Below, piece by piece: positions 22,734 to 32,454 of a stretch of 64,000 nt of DNA. This DNA comes from Saccharum officinarum (lineage: Eukaryota; Streptophyta; Magnoliopsida; Poales; Poaceae). Under the pieces are notes generated by a model that saw only the letters and a list, made by a program, of their open reading frames with translations, did not search any database and was not told the origin of the DNA. The DNA lies in NCBI GenBank assembly GCA_020631735.1, contig CM036168.1, forward strand, positions 95,150,932-95,214,931, written 5' to 3'. Both the position numbers and the translations under genes were made by a program. Each line of letters opens with the position of its first letter. Position 1 is the stretch's first letter.

Positions 22734-24052
22734 GAGCTCAAGTAGGGATAAAAGTGGAAACATTTGCGTTGCCTATATTGTAAAGTCAAAACAAGGATCC
22801 AAGGAGAAATATGTCATACTCTTAGATCAAGATGTGCATGTGTGTGGAATATATAGTGGCTATCATATTTCTATTATGCTCTTTAAAACATATCTCTCTT
22901 GTTTCAAACTTAGAAAACACTTTTGCTAGAGAACATGGGCTATCTTTTTCTTTTTCTCTTCTTTTCATGACAGGCATCTGAGTACCCATTATTTTTGATA
23001 TCTTGGACACTTGGCCATTTTTTCAGTACTTTTCTTTTTGCATAGCTACGTGCCTTTTTCTGCAATTGAAAAACTTTAAGAAAGACATTAACAAGAACTT
23101 GAAGCATTTATTCCTAACAAACTTCTTTTTGTGTCTTCTTCCAGTGTAGGAGGAGAACATTTTTGGTGAATGGAAAACATATTGTTGCATACTCCCAGTG
23201 TAGGAGCAGCAAAATATATGTGGAGTGTACGTGATCTTGATCTTGGGAGCATGATAAATTTCTCAACACGGGTCACAAGGTTTGACCAAACTCAATACAA
23301 ACACAAGTAGTATATATAAAAGGTTTATCTATCCTGAATATGGCTTTGGTACGACATTGCTCTACTACAAAGGAGAGATGTAGCTATTTATTTTACTTTT
23401 CGAAATAAAATTCTCCAATGACTAGACATCAAGACTCAAGTTCTTATTATTCTTACTATCTCACATTCCACAACGACTTAAGTAACATGGGGTCCCTAAA
23501 ATAAGTTTCCAATAGTAGCAAGACTTTTATAAAAAATATTATGTGAGTCTATCCTCAAGTCATGGCTACACAATCTTCCTTTTATGTTTTTAAGTTGTTT
23601 TATCAAAGGATTTTCAATTCGGTTCGAAACAGAAAGTGACATATATGAAAATAGAGTGTATTGGGCTCATACCCGACTGTGGATGAAGGATGAGGTGAGG
23701 ACACGCCATGGTGGGTTGGTGACCTAGCCTAGGCCTAGTTCGAGGCCGCTTTGTCATGTGTGGTCCTTGCATCGTTCCTTTTCAAATTTCATGACTTTTG
23801 TGATCGTATCTCATCTTTGCCGTGCTTCTCCCCCACACTTGTTTCTTGTTCTCCTTCATGCACAACAAGGTGGAGACAAAACACATATCTAGAGAAAATA
23901 GAGAGTGATGGCAACCAACTTCTATTAATAAGGTACTTTATTATTCAAACCAATCTTATTATCTTCTAACATCTTAGCTATAACGACAACTCTAACTTTT
24001 AGGCAACATAACCAATGACCTAAATTGTGCCCTATTAATTATTGACCTAACT

Positions 24053-24690
24053 CTAGCTAAACTTCTTACCCTTGTTAGGGGTATCGCAAGAGAAAATCTC
24101 AAATTGGGTTGCTAATTTCTTTTGCTCAGTCTCTACTAGATCTACCCTTTGGTTTGTAGTTAAGACGGTCCTAGCGAGGATCTGATGGCTCTCTTCTACG
24201 GACTTAACTACTTTAGTAAGGAATGCAACTTGCTTCTCCAGGTCTGCCACTGTAGTCCTCTGACGCTTCAGTTCTTGATCCTGTGGAGGTGGTGGTGCCC
24301 TCTTGAGTACTTCTTTTGGCAGAATGAACTTGACCTTCGCTAGATGCGCACGAACTCCATCAATGGTAGGACGAGGAGTGCCAGTAGTGTACTTATCACA
24401 AACGACTTGGCCTAGCTTTTCTAGCTTGACTCTCATCAGCATCTCGTTGGCCTTCAGAGGGAGCAGCTTGACGTCCTTTGGCAGCCTAACAATCGGGCCC
24501 TTCGGTGGAGCATCCTCCAAAAGTAGACGCTACGGCGACGAAGGAAGCATCGCTGGCAAACTTGGGTGTAGTAGGACTGCCCGTAACTTCATTATCTTGG
24601 CTTAGGAGGAATGATGACAAGAGAAGTAGGCTCTAGAACAGGGACAATGGCTAGGGAGTCATCTACTGGAGATGACTGGTTGAGATCCAT
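24053..24690 (-). pseudogene. Extra ORF of the Athila-type element, frameshifted
   Basis: Two minus-strand frames make one unit. The first starts with ATG at 24690 (MDLNQSSPVDDSLAIVP...) and stops at about 24595. The second is open from about 24593 to the stop at 24053 and includes 155 codons from the ATG at 24520. The second part has a basic segment (LKANEMLMRVKLEKLGQVVC) and a coiled-coil heptad region of about 60 residues (ADLEKQVAFLTKVVKSVEES), ending NKGKKFS. No transmembrane segment is seen, so this is not a typical envelope-like protein. It lies 3' of the integrase in the sense orientation, where Athila/Tat elements are known to carry additional ORFs. Function unknown. Confidence 0.55.
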
Positions 24691-24793
24691 CCCAAAGAGA
24701 ATGATTTGCTTGGGAGTTTTGACAGGTAGAGAGCTCCTATGCAGAAATGAAGGAAAGCTTTGATGGAATAAGGTTGGAGGCTAGTAGGGGATT

Positions 24794-24803
24794 GTTTATA
24801 TAG
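24794..24803 (-). promoter_or_regulatory. TATA-box candidate before the extra ORF
   Basis: CTATATAAAC on the minus strand is 104 bp upstream of the ATG at 24690, and the stretch between has no other ATG. This is normal plant promoter spacing. The Copia LTR inserted just upstream, at 24817. Confidence 0.4.
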
Positions 24804-24816
24804 GGGGTTCAACTTG

Positions 24817-26417
24817 TGAAAGGATCAAGATGCCCAAGAGGGGGGTGAATTGGGCTTTTCTAAAAATTAATTACAAGAATTAAATCCTACAAGCCAAAGT
24901 TCACCCCTAGTGCCTACTAGTGTTCCTAGTGATTCTACCGGTAAAAAGTTTTGCACCCTAAGTTTTAATCCTAGTCTAGCATGACAATTCTAGGAAAGTA
25001 AACCAAGCAATGAAAGTAATACAAGAAAGTAAATGCTTGAAAGTAAGGGTTATGAACACGACAGTGTTTTTCTGAGGTATCGGAGAGTCGCCACTCCCTA
25101 CTAGTCCTTGTTGGAGCACCCGCGCAAGGGTGTAGCTCCCTTTGATCCGCGCAAGGATCAAGTGCTCTCTACGGGCTGATTCTTTGACACTCCGTCGTGG
25201 TGAATCGCCCAAAACCGCTCACAAGATGAGTTGGGTCATCCACAAGCTCGCCGGATGATTACCAAACTCCTAATCACCACCAAACCGTCTAGGTGATGGC
25301 GATCACCAAGAGTAATAAGCTAGAACTCTCACTTGACCAAACAAGCCTAATGAGAAGGTGGATGCACACTTGCTACTCCCTAGTCACTAATGAGGGATTC
25401 TCAAACTTTGATTCTCAAATCACTACCCTCACTGGAGCTCTTGCACTTCCTTGCACTTGAAAGGTGTTTCTCAGCTGAACAAATGAGCAAGAGACCTCTA
25501 AAAGAGGTGGAGGGGATGCATTTATACACCCCACAGTCAAATTCAACTATTACCTGTCAACTCAGCGAAATACGCACTGACCGGACGCGCCGGTCGACGT
25601 GACCGGACGCGCCGGTCAAACGTAACGGTCGAAAAACTGAATGACATCACTGAGTGACTGGACGCACCGATTAAGGGTAACCGGACGCATTCGTCGTACA
25701 AGGACCTTACTGTACTTTGACCTGACGCTCATTCACGTCTGATCAGTGATGACCGGACGCGTTAGGTCAGCAAAGTACCTTACTGGAACGTGACCGAACG
25801 CGTCCGATCACTTCCTAGTCGCGTCCGATTAGATCGCTTACCTTTTGAGACGCGTGTCAACACGATCAACGCATCCGGTTCTTGCAGGAACCGCATCCGG
25901 TCAACCAGGTTGAAACGCAGTGACCATTAGTACTGACCGGACGCGTTCGGTCGAGACAGAGACCACATTCGGTCAGGGGTAAACGGCTGAAACGACTTCG
26001 AAACGCGATGCAACTTGAACCGAGTTGCTTTCAACTGAAACTTTGAGCTTTACCTGAGCTACCTAGTGCTAAGTTTGACAAGTGTGCACCACACCTAAAC
26101 AAAAGACTCACCTAGGTCAAGCTACTCGCTAATGCCCCCCTTTATAGTATGGCCAAAGGAAAGAAGCGAAGATCCTAACGACTATTCCGGATGAAACCCA
26201 ACACCTTGACATCCGAAACTAACCGTCCTTAATCTTGTCATTGATCCTTTAAAAACCGAAATGATTTCCACCAAGGGGCATGAATACCAGAGTGCCCAAA
26301 GCAGTTATCAATCCCATGACCTAACTTATCAAAGTTTCTTCAAAACACACATTAGTCATGGTAATAATGCATTGTCATCAATTGCCGAAACCAACTTCCA
26401 GGGCCTAGATGCTTTCA
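24817..26417 (-). mobile_element. Solo LTR of a SIRE-like Copia element
   Basis: 1601 bp. On the minus strand it starts TGAAAGCATCTAGGCCCTGG and ends ...CTTGATCCTTTCA, with inverted TGAAAG/CTTTCA ends and perfect 5-bp target duplications ACTTG (24812-24816 and 26418-26422). The interior contains repeated CCGGACGCG and CGCGCCGGTC motifs around 25570-25960, a feature of SIRE-type LTRs in grasses as I recall them. It splits the Athila element and is therefore younger. Confidence 0.8.
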
Positions 26418-26699
26418 ACTTGCACCAAGGGTCAAGATCCAACTCTAATGGCTTATCGCAGCGACAGATGATCAAATCTATTGGGAATATCTAATTTTTT
26501 GAAATTTCGGTGGAAGGTTCACGAAGCAAAAAGGCGACGGCGAGACGGGGCTAGGCTGGGTCGGGCGACTTGGGCCTGGGTTGAGCGACCTGGCCTAGTG
26601 TCCTCTTGTGGGACCATTTTTCGTGTTGCCTTCTAATGACTTTCTAATCCCGAAAAACATAATTTTGCATCGTGAATTGAAAAGAGAAAAGTATGGGCC

Positions 26700-27558
26700 T
26701 ATAACTATAGGAAAATGATAAATTATATTATGTCTAATTCCTCAGGACCTTTATTGGGCTCTAAAAATATTTTGAGATGATGACCATTTACCTTGAATAA
26801 CGTACCTTCGTTGTTTTGAAGTGTCATTGCTCCATGTGATGAAGTGCTTATGAGTTTGAATGGTCCTTCCCACTTGCTTCAAAGTTTTTCATGCCCAAAT
26901 AATTTCACCCTAGAATTAAAAAGTAATATCTTGTCTCCCGGGGCAAAGTCCTTCTTTATCTTCTTATCGTGCCATCTTTTGGTTCTCTCCTTATAAATAT
27001 TGGAATTGTGATATGCTTTTTCTCGCCATTCATCAAGCTCGAAGAGTTGCATCTTTCTTTTTATTCCTGCTACTTCTAAATCCATGTTCCATCTTCTGAT
27101 AGCCCAATGAGTTTTGAATTCTAGCTCAACAGGCAAATGACAGGTTTTCCTATAGACAAGTTGGTATGGTGGCATTCCAATCGGTGTTTTATAGGCTGTT
27201 CTGTATGCCCACAAAGCATCGGGTAACCAGTCCTTTCATGTTGTTCCCATTTTATTGACATCTTCTGAAGAATATTCTTAATTTGCTTGTTTGATGTTTC
27301 TGCCTAGGCACTTGTCTGAGGGTGGTACGGAGTAGCACATTGTGATGATTCCATGTTTTGACAAATACTATTGAAAGCTTTTATCAATGAAGTGAGATCC
27401 TCCATCACTTATCACCATTCTCGAGACACTAAATCTTGGAAATATTATCTCTTTGAACATTTTCTTGGTGCTTCTGGGATCAGCAGCTCTCTGCATGGCA
27501 TGGCTTCAACCCATTTAGAAATTAGTCTACTGCCACCAAGATGTACTCGTAGTTCTTT
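26700..27558 (-). pseudogene. Athila-type integrase, decayed, cut by the gap
   Basis: The clearest block is minus 27214-26879, with [40 protein letters not shown] and [13 protein letters not shown], typical of the integrase C-terminal half of Athila elements. Upstream fragments in mixed frames include ISKWVEAM and VISDGGSHF (second catalytic Asp region). After a TGA at 26881-26879 the same frame continues SKWEGPFKLI and VNGHHLKIFL, so the stop is internal. Another internal stop (TAG, plus 27304-27306) replaces the Gln of the usual TSGQ motif. The element is dead. Confidence 0.85.
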
Positions 27559-27658
27559 NNNNNNNNNNNNNNNNNNNNNNNNNNNNNNNNNNNNNNNNNN
27601 NNNNNNNNNNNNNNNNNNNNNNNNNNNNNNNNNNNNNNNNNNNNNNNNNNNNNNNNNN
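27559..27658. other. Assembly gap, 100 N
   Basis: Exactly 100 N, the usual placeholder for a gap of unknown length. The left side is Athila integrase and the right side is unrelated, so at least the Athila gag/protease/RT and 5' LTR are probably missing. Confidence 0.99.
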
Positions 27659-28195
27659 CACCAACCAAATAAGCCATTCATTATTTCTCAACACTATTTA
27701 GTCCTTTAGATTAATTTTTTTTGGCAAACAAGAGAGGTAAAGCACCCCTACTGAAATTTTATTAAAAAACAAAGCAACAATACAAAGCAAGTGAAGCTAA
27801 GAAAAAAATAAAGAGAGAAAGAAAATGAGAAAGAATAGCTTCTAGCCATAGACTACTAAAGGGGAAGTATTTCTTCTTTGCCCAATGGATAACCACGACA
27901 AACTCTTAAGGAAGAGATTGGGATCTACGACCAATATCCTTCTTGTTCCTCTCCTCCAAATCTCTCCACTTCTATCACTAAATTTTCTTTAATCCGCCGA
28001 ATTTGTAAACCACCGCTAACAACTAATTTACCCCTTCACTTGATGAGACATAGCTCCGCTACCACGCACCTGATTGTGCCCCATGGACATTCTATTGCAG
28101 CCTAGCTCGCGGCACGCCTAGCCTTGCCACCTCGCCCTCAATGGCCATCACAACTAGGTGGAACTTCTCTCCCTTATCCTTGAACCTCGGTATTG

Positions 28196-28240
28196 TGAAC
28201 CCTAATCCCTAACCTTAACCCTAACCCTAACCCCAAACCT
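28196..28240. repeat. Short telomere-like tract
   Basis: AACCCTAATCCCTAACC followed by TTAACCCTAACCCTAACCCC, i.e. degenerate CCTAA(A) units. It is not a chromosome end, because normal sequence continues on both sides. Confidence 0.7.
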
Positions 28241-29253
28241 TAAATTAAAACACTAACCTTGTCGTAGACGAAGAGTCACCGAAGATGGAGAAGATGGTAT
28301 CAGATATCGTCGGAGTTGGATAAGAGGGCTAAAAACGATCGAAGGTGGAGATGGTAGGATCCGATCTCGCTAGAGTTGGAGAAGGGGAAAGAAAGAGGAA
28401 AAGAGAGAAATAGTCTTAAAGGAGGACTAGGATAAAATGTAGCTTTTCCTTTTTGCCCCCTTTGTTCGGTCAAGTAAAAGCCAAAATTTGTGCACATGTT
28501 AATCGAGTAATTGCAGCCTAACTGCACGTGTCCTGGAACATCGAAATAAGAATAAGAGAGATAAAGCTAACATTTTAATAATTTAATTTATTATTAGCTA
28601 GGACATATATAATCAATAAACTTTTTAGAGGGCTCTTCAACAGAGAGAATGAATATTACATCATTGAGCATTTAAGTAAGAGAGTCCGAAACTCCATTGG
28701 AAACAATTATTCCTAGCCGCTTAAAAAGTATCTTCATCAGGTTATTTAGAGTCCAGCTAAGCGTTCGTCAGCAACTCAGCAGCCAATGCATAGGCTCCAA
28801 TCTTTTTTACTTTATTAGCCATTCTAAATTGAAAACTGAAACAATCGCATAGGTAAGTCGTATTTCACATAGATTCAGTGCTACAGTACCTCATGATAGG
28901 ACGGGAAATGGAGGGTGCTGCAGCTCGAGAAAGGAAAGAAACCCAAAGTCCGGCAATTTATATATTTTTTACTTTAGAGGCCATCTTTCATGAATAATTA
29001 GATCACAATCTACCAATTAGCTCAGATGACAAATGTATTAGATGTCCATTCAGTTAGCATGGTTAATATTGGTTAAAACAAAAATCATTCAAGCATCCGC
29101 CGCTCGACCTCCAAAGACTGCTTCACGCCTGAAGAACTGTTGTCGTTGGGCGAGCGCGTCAACTCCGACGCGGAGCGCCGCGCAACCGTCCATGCATAAA
29201 GAACGGCTGAAAATACAGAGATCCTAGAGAAGCGGAAGGGTCCTCAATATAGA

Positions 29254-29380
29254 TTAACTTGAGGATGGAAGACAGGGAGAAGCAAATATGAAGAAGGACG
29301 AACACAGCCAAATCATGTCTTAACTTGAGGATGGAAGACAGAGAAGCAAATATGAAGAAGGAACACAGCCAAATCATGTC
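29254..29380. repeat. 66-bp tandem duplication
   Basis: Units starting at 29254 and 29320 share TTAACTTGAGGATGGAAGAC, AGAAGCAAATATGAAGAAGG and AACACAGCCAAATCATGTC, with only small indels between them. Confidence 0.9.
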
Positions 29381-30004
29381 CTTCAAGAACAGGAGAGATA
29401 AAAAGGCAAACACACTCTAAACCAAAAAAAAAACTTACCTCTGGAATGCAGTCCAATCTTGATCTTTTCCTAGTTGCCTCCCAACTGTAGTTTGGTATAG
29501 ATAGATAGATCAGGCTCCAAGGCTTTGAATGGTCTTGGTATGACCAGATCTTTTTTTCTTCTTGCCCTCCAACTGCAGATCTTACTTTTGATATGGATCA
29601 GATCAAACAATTACCCCAAGGTTTTTAAGGGTTCTTGATATGATCACTTCTGCAATGCCAATTTGCTTTTGACACTTCACCTTGATGACAATGACAAAAC
29701 AAAACCCTAGCACCTGCTCTCTAAAGAAGAGATCTAGGGAATCCAAGTTGCATATTTATAGGCTAGGAAACCACCCCTAGACTTTTTCTTGGTAGGAACT
29801 AAATATAAATCTGTTGGGAGTCCTATACTAATTAGAATTAGTATGAAGCCTGAAGGAAAAATATCTTAAAGAATCTGATGGGACAAGAAGAGTCCAAGTC
29901 CATCTCACATGAAGAAAATTCATCTACCAATATTTGACAAATCTTATACGGCAAGGACACGTATTTCGTACCTGACTCGGAGACCGAAATTCGGTCGAGA
30001 TCAA

Positions 30005-30417
30005 CTGAAACTCCGCCGACCGCCTCGTGGTGCCGTGGCTGCCAGCGCATGGGCGTGGGCGTGGTACTCTCCGTCGTGGCCATGCTCATCGCCGGCGTCG
30101 TGGAGCAGCGCCGGCGCGAGCTTGCCGTGCTCCAGGCGGAGGCGAACCGCGAGCCGCTGTCGGGCACCCTCGTCTCGCCGGCGTCGGCGTTCTGGCTGGC
30201 GCCGCAGCTGGCGGCGCTGGGACTCTCGGAGGCGTTCAACAAGGTGAGCCAGATGGACTTCTACTACAAGCAGTTCCCGGCCAGAGAACATGAGCCAGAT
30301 GGAGTTCAGCGGCTTGGCGCTGTCCTTGTACCTGAGCGGGCTGCTGGTCATCGTGGTGGTGGTGCACCGCGACGGCCGACCCCGTGCTAGGAGACGACGG
30401 TTGGTGGCTAAACGGGC
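30005..30417 (+). pseudogene. NPF (NRT1/PTR) transporter fragment
   Basis: Three successive frames match the C-terminal part of plant NRT1/PTR-family proton-coupled transporters. DRLVVPWL comes first. After a frame change and a missing stretch comes QRMGVGVVLSVVAMLIAG, followed by FWLAPQLAALGL and MDFYYKQFP. After an insertion near 30281 (GCCA), the shifted frame reads ENMSQMEFSGLALSLYLSG and later GDDGWWLNG. The full proteins are about 550-610 residues with 12 helices; only about 130 residues remain, and both the start and the end are absent. It lies directly upstream of the PPR gene on the same strand, with at most about 170 bp to the nearest PPR start. Confidence 0.85.
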
Positions 30418-30432
30418 CTCTCTTCTGCAGCA

Positions 30433-32358
30433 GTGTGGCCTTGTCGACTAGGCGGCCCACATGCGGCCCTACCGTTCCGCCCAATGAGCGCTGGGCCGAG
30501 CCACTGGCCACCGCCACGGTTTCCGCCTGCCCTGACTCCAATCCGAACACGCCGCGGCGGGCCGCGCCGCACCACTGCTGTCTCCCCCATGTCCCTTACT
30601 CACCACCTCGCCGCCGGCGACATCCTCAACGCCCTCCGCGGCGTGTCCTGCCCGTACTCGGCACTCCACCTCTATTCCCTCCTCCGCCTCCGGCTCCGCC
30701 CCTCGGAACCATCCTACTTCGCCTGGCGCGCCGCCGTGTTCACCCTCAAGCCGCTCTCCGCCGCTTCTTCCCTCCCACTCCTCTCCCATTTCCACGGCCA
30801 CCTACTCAGGTCCAATCTCCTCGCCTACCCCCACGTCGCCTCCTCGCTCCTTCGCTCTTACTCGCTCCTCTCCCCGCCCGCTGCCCACCAACTGTTCGAT
30901 CAAATACCCTCCACCACCTGCAACCTCTACGTCCTCAACGTCATGCTTGCGTCACTGTGCCGCTCCTCTGACCTCGATTCTGCGCGCACATTCTTCGATG
31001 GCATCCCCGACAAAGACGTTGTGTCTTGGTCGACCATGCTCGCTTGCTATTTCTCCAATGGTCACCTCGCTGATGGGCTTGCATTCTTCCGTACAATGAC
31101 ATTCACCACCGATATTGATGTGGATTGTGCCATGCTCGCCACCCTCCTCACGTCCTGCGCGTCAGCTGGCTTTCTACCGCTGTTCGGCAGGGCCATTCAC
31201 GGTTATGCTGTACGCCACTCCATCCCTGCCAGTATGCACCTTGGAACAGGACTCATTGATTGCTACGCCAAGAACAACCGCATCGACTATGCTACCCGTG
31301 TGTTTGCTCAGATGACTAAAAGGAATGTTGTGCACTGGACAATTATGATCTGTGGTATGGTTTCACAATTTCGCAACATCGAGGCTGTTCATCTGTTTGA
31401 GGAAATGTGTCAAAGAGGAGTGCAACCCAATGAGATGACATTTACAGCTGTGCTCAGCGCATGTGTGAATGCTGGGCTGGTGGAGAAAGGGAGGGAGCTG
31501 TTTAAGCTTATGGTTGACAGATATCGCCTTGAGCCAACCATACATCATTATGGGTGCATGGTTGATCTCTATGCAAAAGCAGGGTTGTTGGAGGATGCTT
31601 ATGAGGTTATCAAAACCATGAAAGTGGAACCAAATGTCATCATATGGACATCATTGTTGGCAGCATGCAAGAAGTTCAAGAATTTTGAGATCGCCGTCGA
31701 GGGAATGGAGAAAGTATTGGCACTGGAGATATCTGATGAAAATGCCGGATTATATATGTTGATATCTGACCTTTATGCTATGGGTGGACGGTGGGACAAT
31801 GTGTTGAAGATTAGGAGGCTGGTGGAGGAGCATGATGTGTGGAAGAACACAAGGCCACTGTCAACACGATGGAGTCCTCCAGCTCCAGGTATGCTGAAGA
31901 TCAACTCCGATGGCGCCTTCCTGCAGGATCGCGGTACTGGAGCAGCCGGGGCCGTGGTCCGTGATAGCAGCGGCAACTTCTGTGCGGCATCAGCCCGGTG
32001 GCTGGGCCCTGTGGGCTCGGTATTGATAGCTGAAGCAGAGGCGATTCGAGACGGCTTGCGTCTGATTCCACAAGGAACCATGGAACACATCATCGGGGAG
32101 ACTGATGCTCAAGAAGTGGTGACGCTGTGGAAGAATAGGACCAGGCAACGGTCCGAAATTGCAGCAATCCTGAAGGAGATAGAAGAGATAGTTTCAGCCT
32201 TCACTTCTTTCGAGTTGATTCATGTAAGACGGGAGGCAAATTTTGTAGCGCACACATGTGCCCGTTTTGCGTCTTCTTCTCTAGATTCTCATGTTTGGTT
32301 CTCGCCCCCAAGCTTCCTGCAGCGATGTCTGCAGTCCGATTGTAATGATCTCTCCTAA
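30433..32358 (+). CDS. PPR protein fused in frame to a LINE RNase H domain
   Basis: A 641-codon intronless frame. Residues about 100-460 are PLS-type pentatricopeptide repeats (DKDVVSWSTMLACYFSNGHL, KRNVVHWTIMICGMVSQF, VQPNEMTFTAVLSACVNAGL, VEPNVIIWTSLLAACKKFKN), followed by an E-like motif (NAGLYMLISDLYAMGGRWDN, KIRRLVEEHDVWKNT) ending near residue 473. Such proteins act in organelle RNA editing or processing. From about residue 474 the protein becomes a type-I-like RNase H domain (RVT_3 family) from a non-LTR retrotransposon: MLKINSDGAF with D493, VLIAEAEAIRDGL with E534, GETDAQEVV with D558, and REANFVAH near the end. The D-E-D acids are present. The TAA at 32356 is followed by a LINE-type 3' end and poly(A). 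The start is uncertain: ATGs at 30433, 30484 and 30589 are all in frame, and the Arg-rich stretch after 30484 could be a transit peptide. Whether the chimera is expressed is unknown. Confidence 0.85.
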   Translation: MWPCRLGGPHAALPFRPMSAGPSHWPPPRFPPALTPIRTRRGGPRRTTAVSPMSLTHHLAAGDILNALRGVSCPYSALHLYSLLRLRLRPSEPSYFAWRAAVFTLKPLSAASSLPLLSHFHGHLLRSNLLAYPHVASSLLRSYSLLSPPAAHQLFDQIPSTTCNLYVLNVMLASLCRSSDLDSARTFFDGIPDKDVVSWSTMLACYFSNGHLADGLAFFRTMTFTTDIDVDCAMLATLLTSCASAGFLPLFGRAIHGYAVRHSIPASMHLGTGLIDCYAKNNRIDYATRVFAQMTKRNVVHWTIMICGMVSQFRNIEAVHLFEEMCQRGVQPNEMTFTAVLSACVNAGLVEKGRELFKLMVDRYRLEPTIHHYGCMVDLYAKAGLLEDAYEVIKTMKVEPNVIIWTSLLAACKKFKNFEIAVEGMEKVLALEISDENAGLYMLISDLYAMGGRWDNVLKIRRLVEEHDVWKNTRPLSTRWSPPAPGMLKINSDGAFLQDRGTGAAGAVVRDSSGNFCAASARWLGPVGSVLIAEAEAIRDGLRLIPQGTMEHIIGETDAQEVVTLWKNRTRQRSEIAAILKEIEEIVSAFTSFELIHVRREANFVAHTCARFASSSLDSHVWFSPPSFLQRCLQSDCNDLS

Positions 32359-32388
32359 GTAATGAAGCTTTTGTTCCCAAAAAAAAAA
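31855..32388 (+). mobile_element. 5'-truncated LINE insertion with poly(A)
   Basis: The segment carries only the C-terminal RNase H domain of a LINE, a stop (TAA, 32356-32358), a short 3' UTR (GTAATGAAGCTTTTGTTCCC) and ten A residues (32379-32388). The PPR reading resumes right after it. The junctions share only AAGG, so a clear long target duplication is not resolved. Sense orientation relative to the host gene. Confidence 0.8.
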
Positions 32389-32454
32389 GGTTTGAGCTCT
32401 GTCAAAGTGGACGACCCCAGGGTTTGTCATCTGCTGCAGTCAGTTGATTCTTAA
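32389..32454 (+). pseudogene. Displaced original C-terminus of the PPR gene
   Basis: Directly after the poly(A) a frame reads GLSSVKVDDPRV and 9 more codons to a TAA at 32452. G-L-S-S-V-K-V is what an E-type PPR motif has after WKNT, so this is almost certainly the old end of the gene, now behind the LINE stop codon. Confidence 0.7.

Larger units (their letters stand above)
22422..27558 (-). mobile_element. Decayed Athila-type Gypsy element, internal region
   Basis: Reading from 27558 downward on the minus strand: degenerate integrase, 3' end of pol (to about 26700), then, after a nested Copia solo LTR (24817-26417), an extra ORF (24690-24053), about 1.6 kb of AT-rich 3' region, and the polypurine tract at about 22422-22436. 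gag, protease, RT and the 5' LTR are missing, presumably in the gap. 22436-24052 holds no coding gene, only a (TA)n(TG)n microsatellite at about 22696-22733. Confidence 0.7.
27659..30004. other. Spacer with transposon remnants
   Basis: No gene recognised. 27719-27800 resembles the antisense 3' tail of a LINE (T-rich, then GCAAACAAGAGAGGTAAAGC). 28196-28240 has telomere-like repeats. One coding-like segment (29098-29202, plus strand, SKDCFTPEELLSLGERVNSD) may be a captured exon. Confidence 0.35.
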
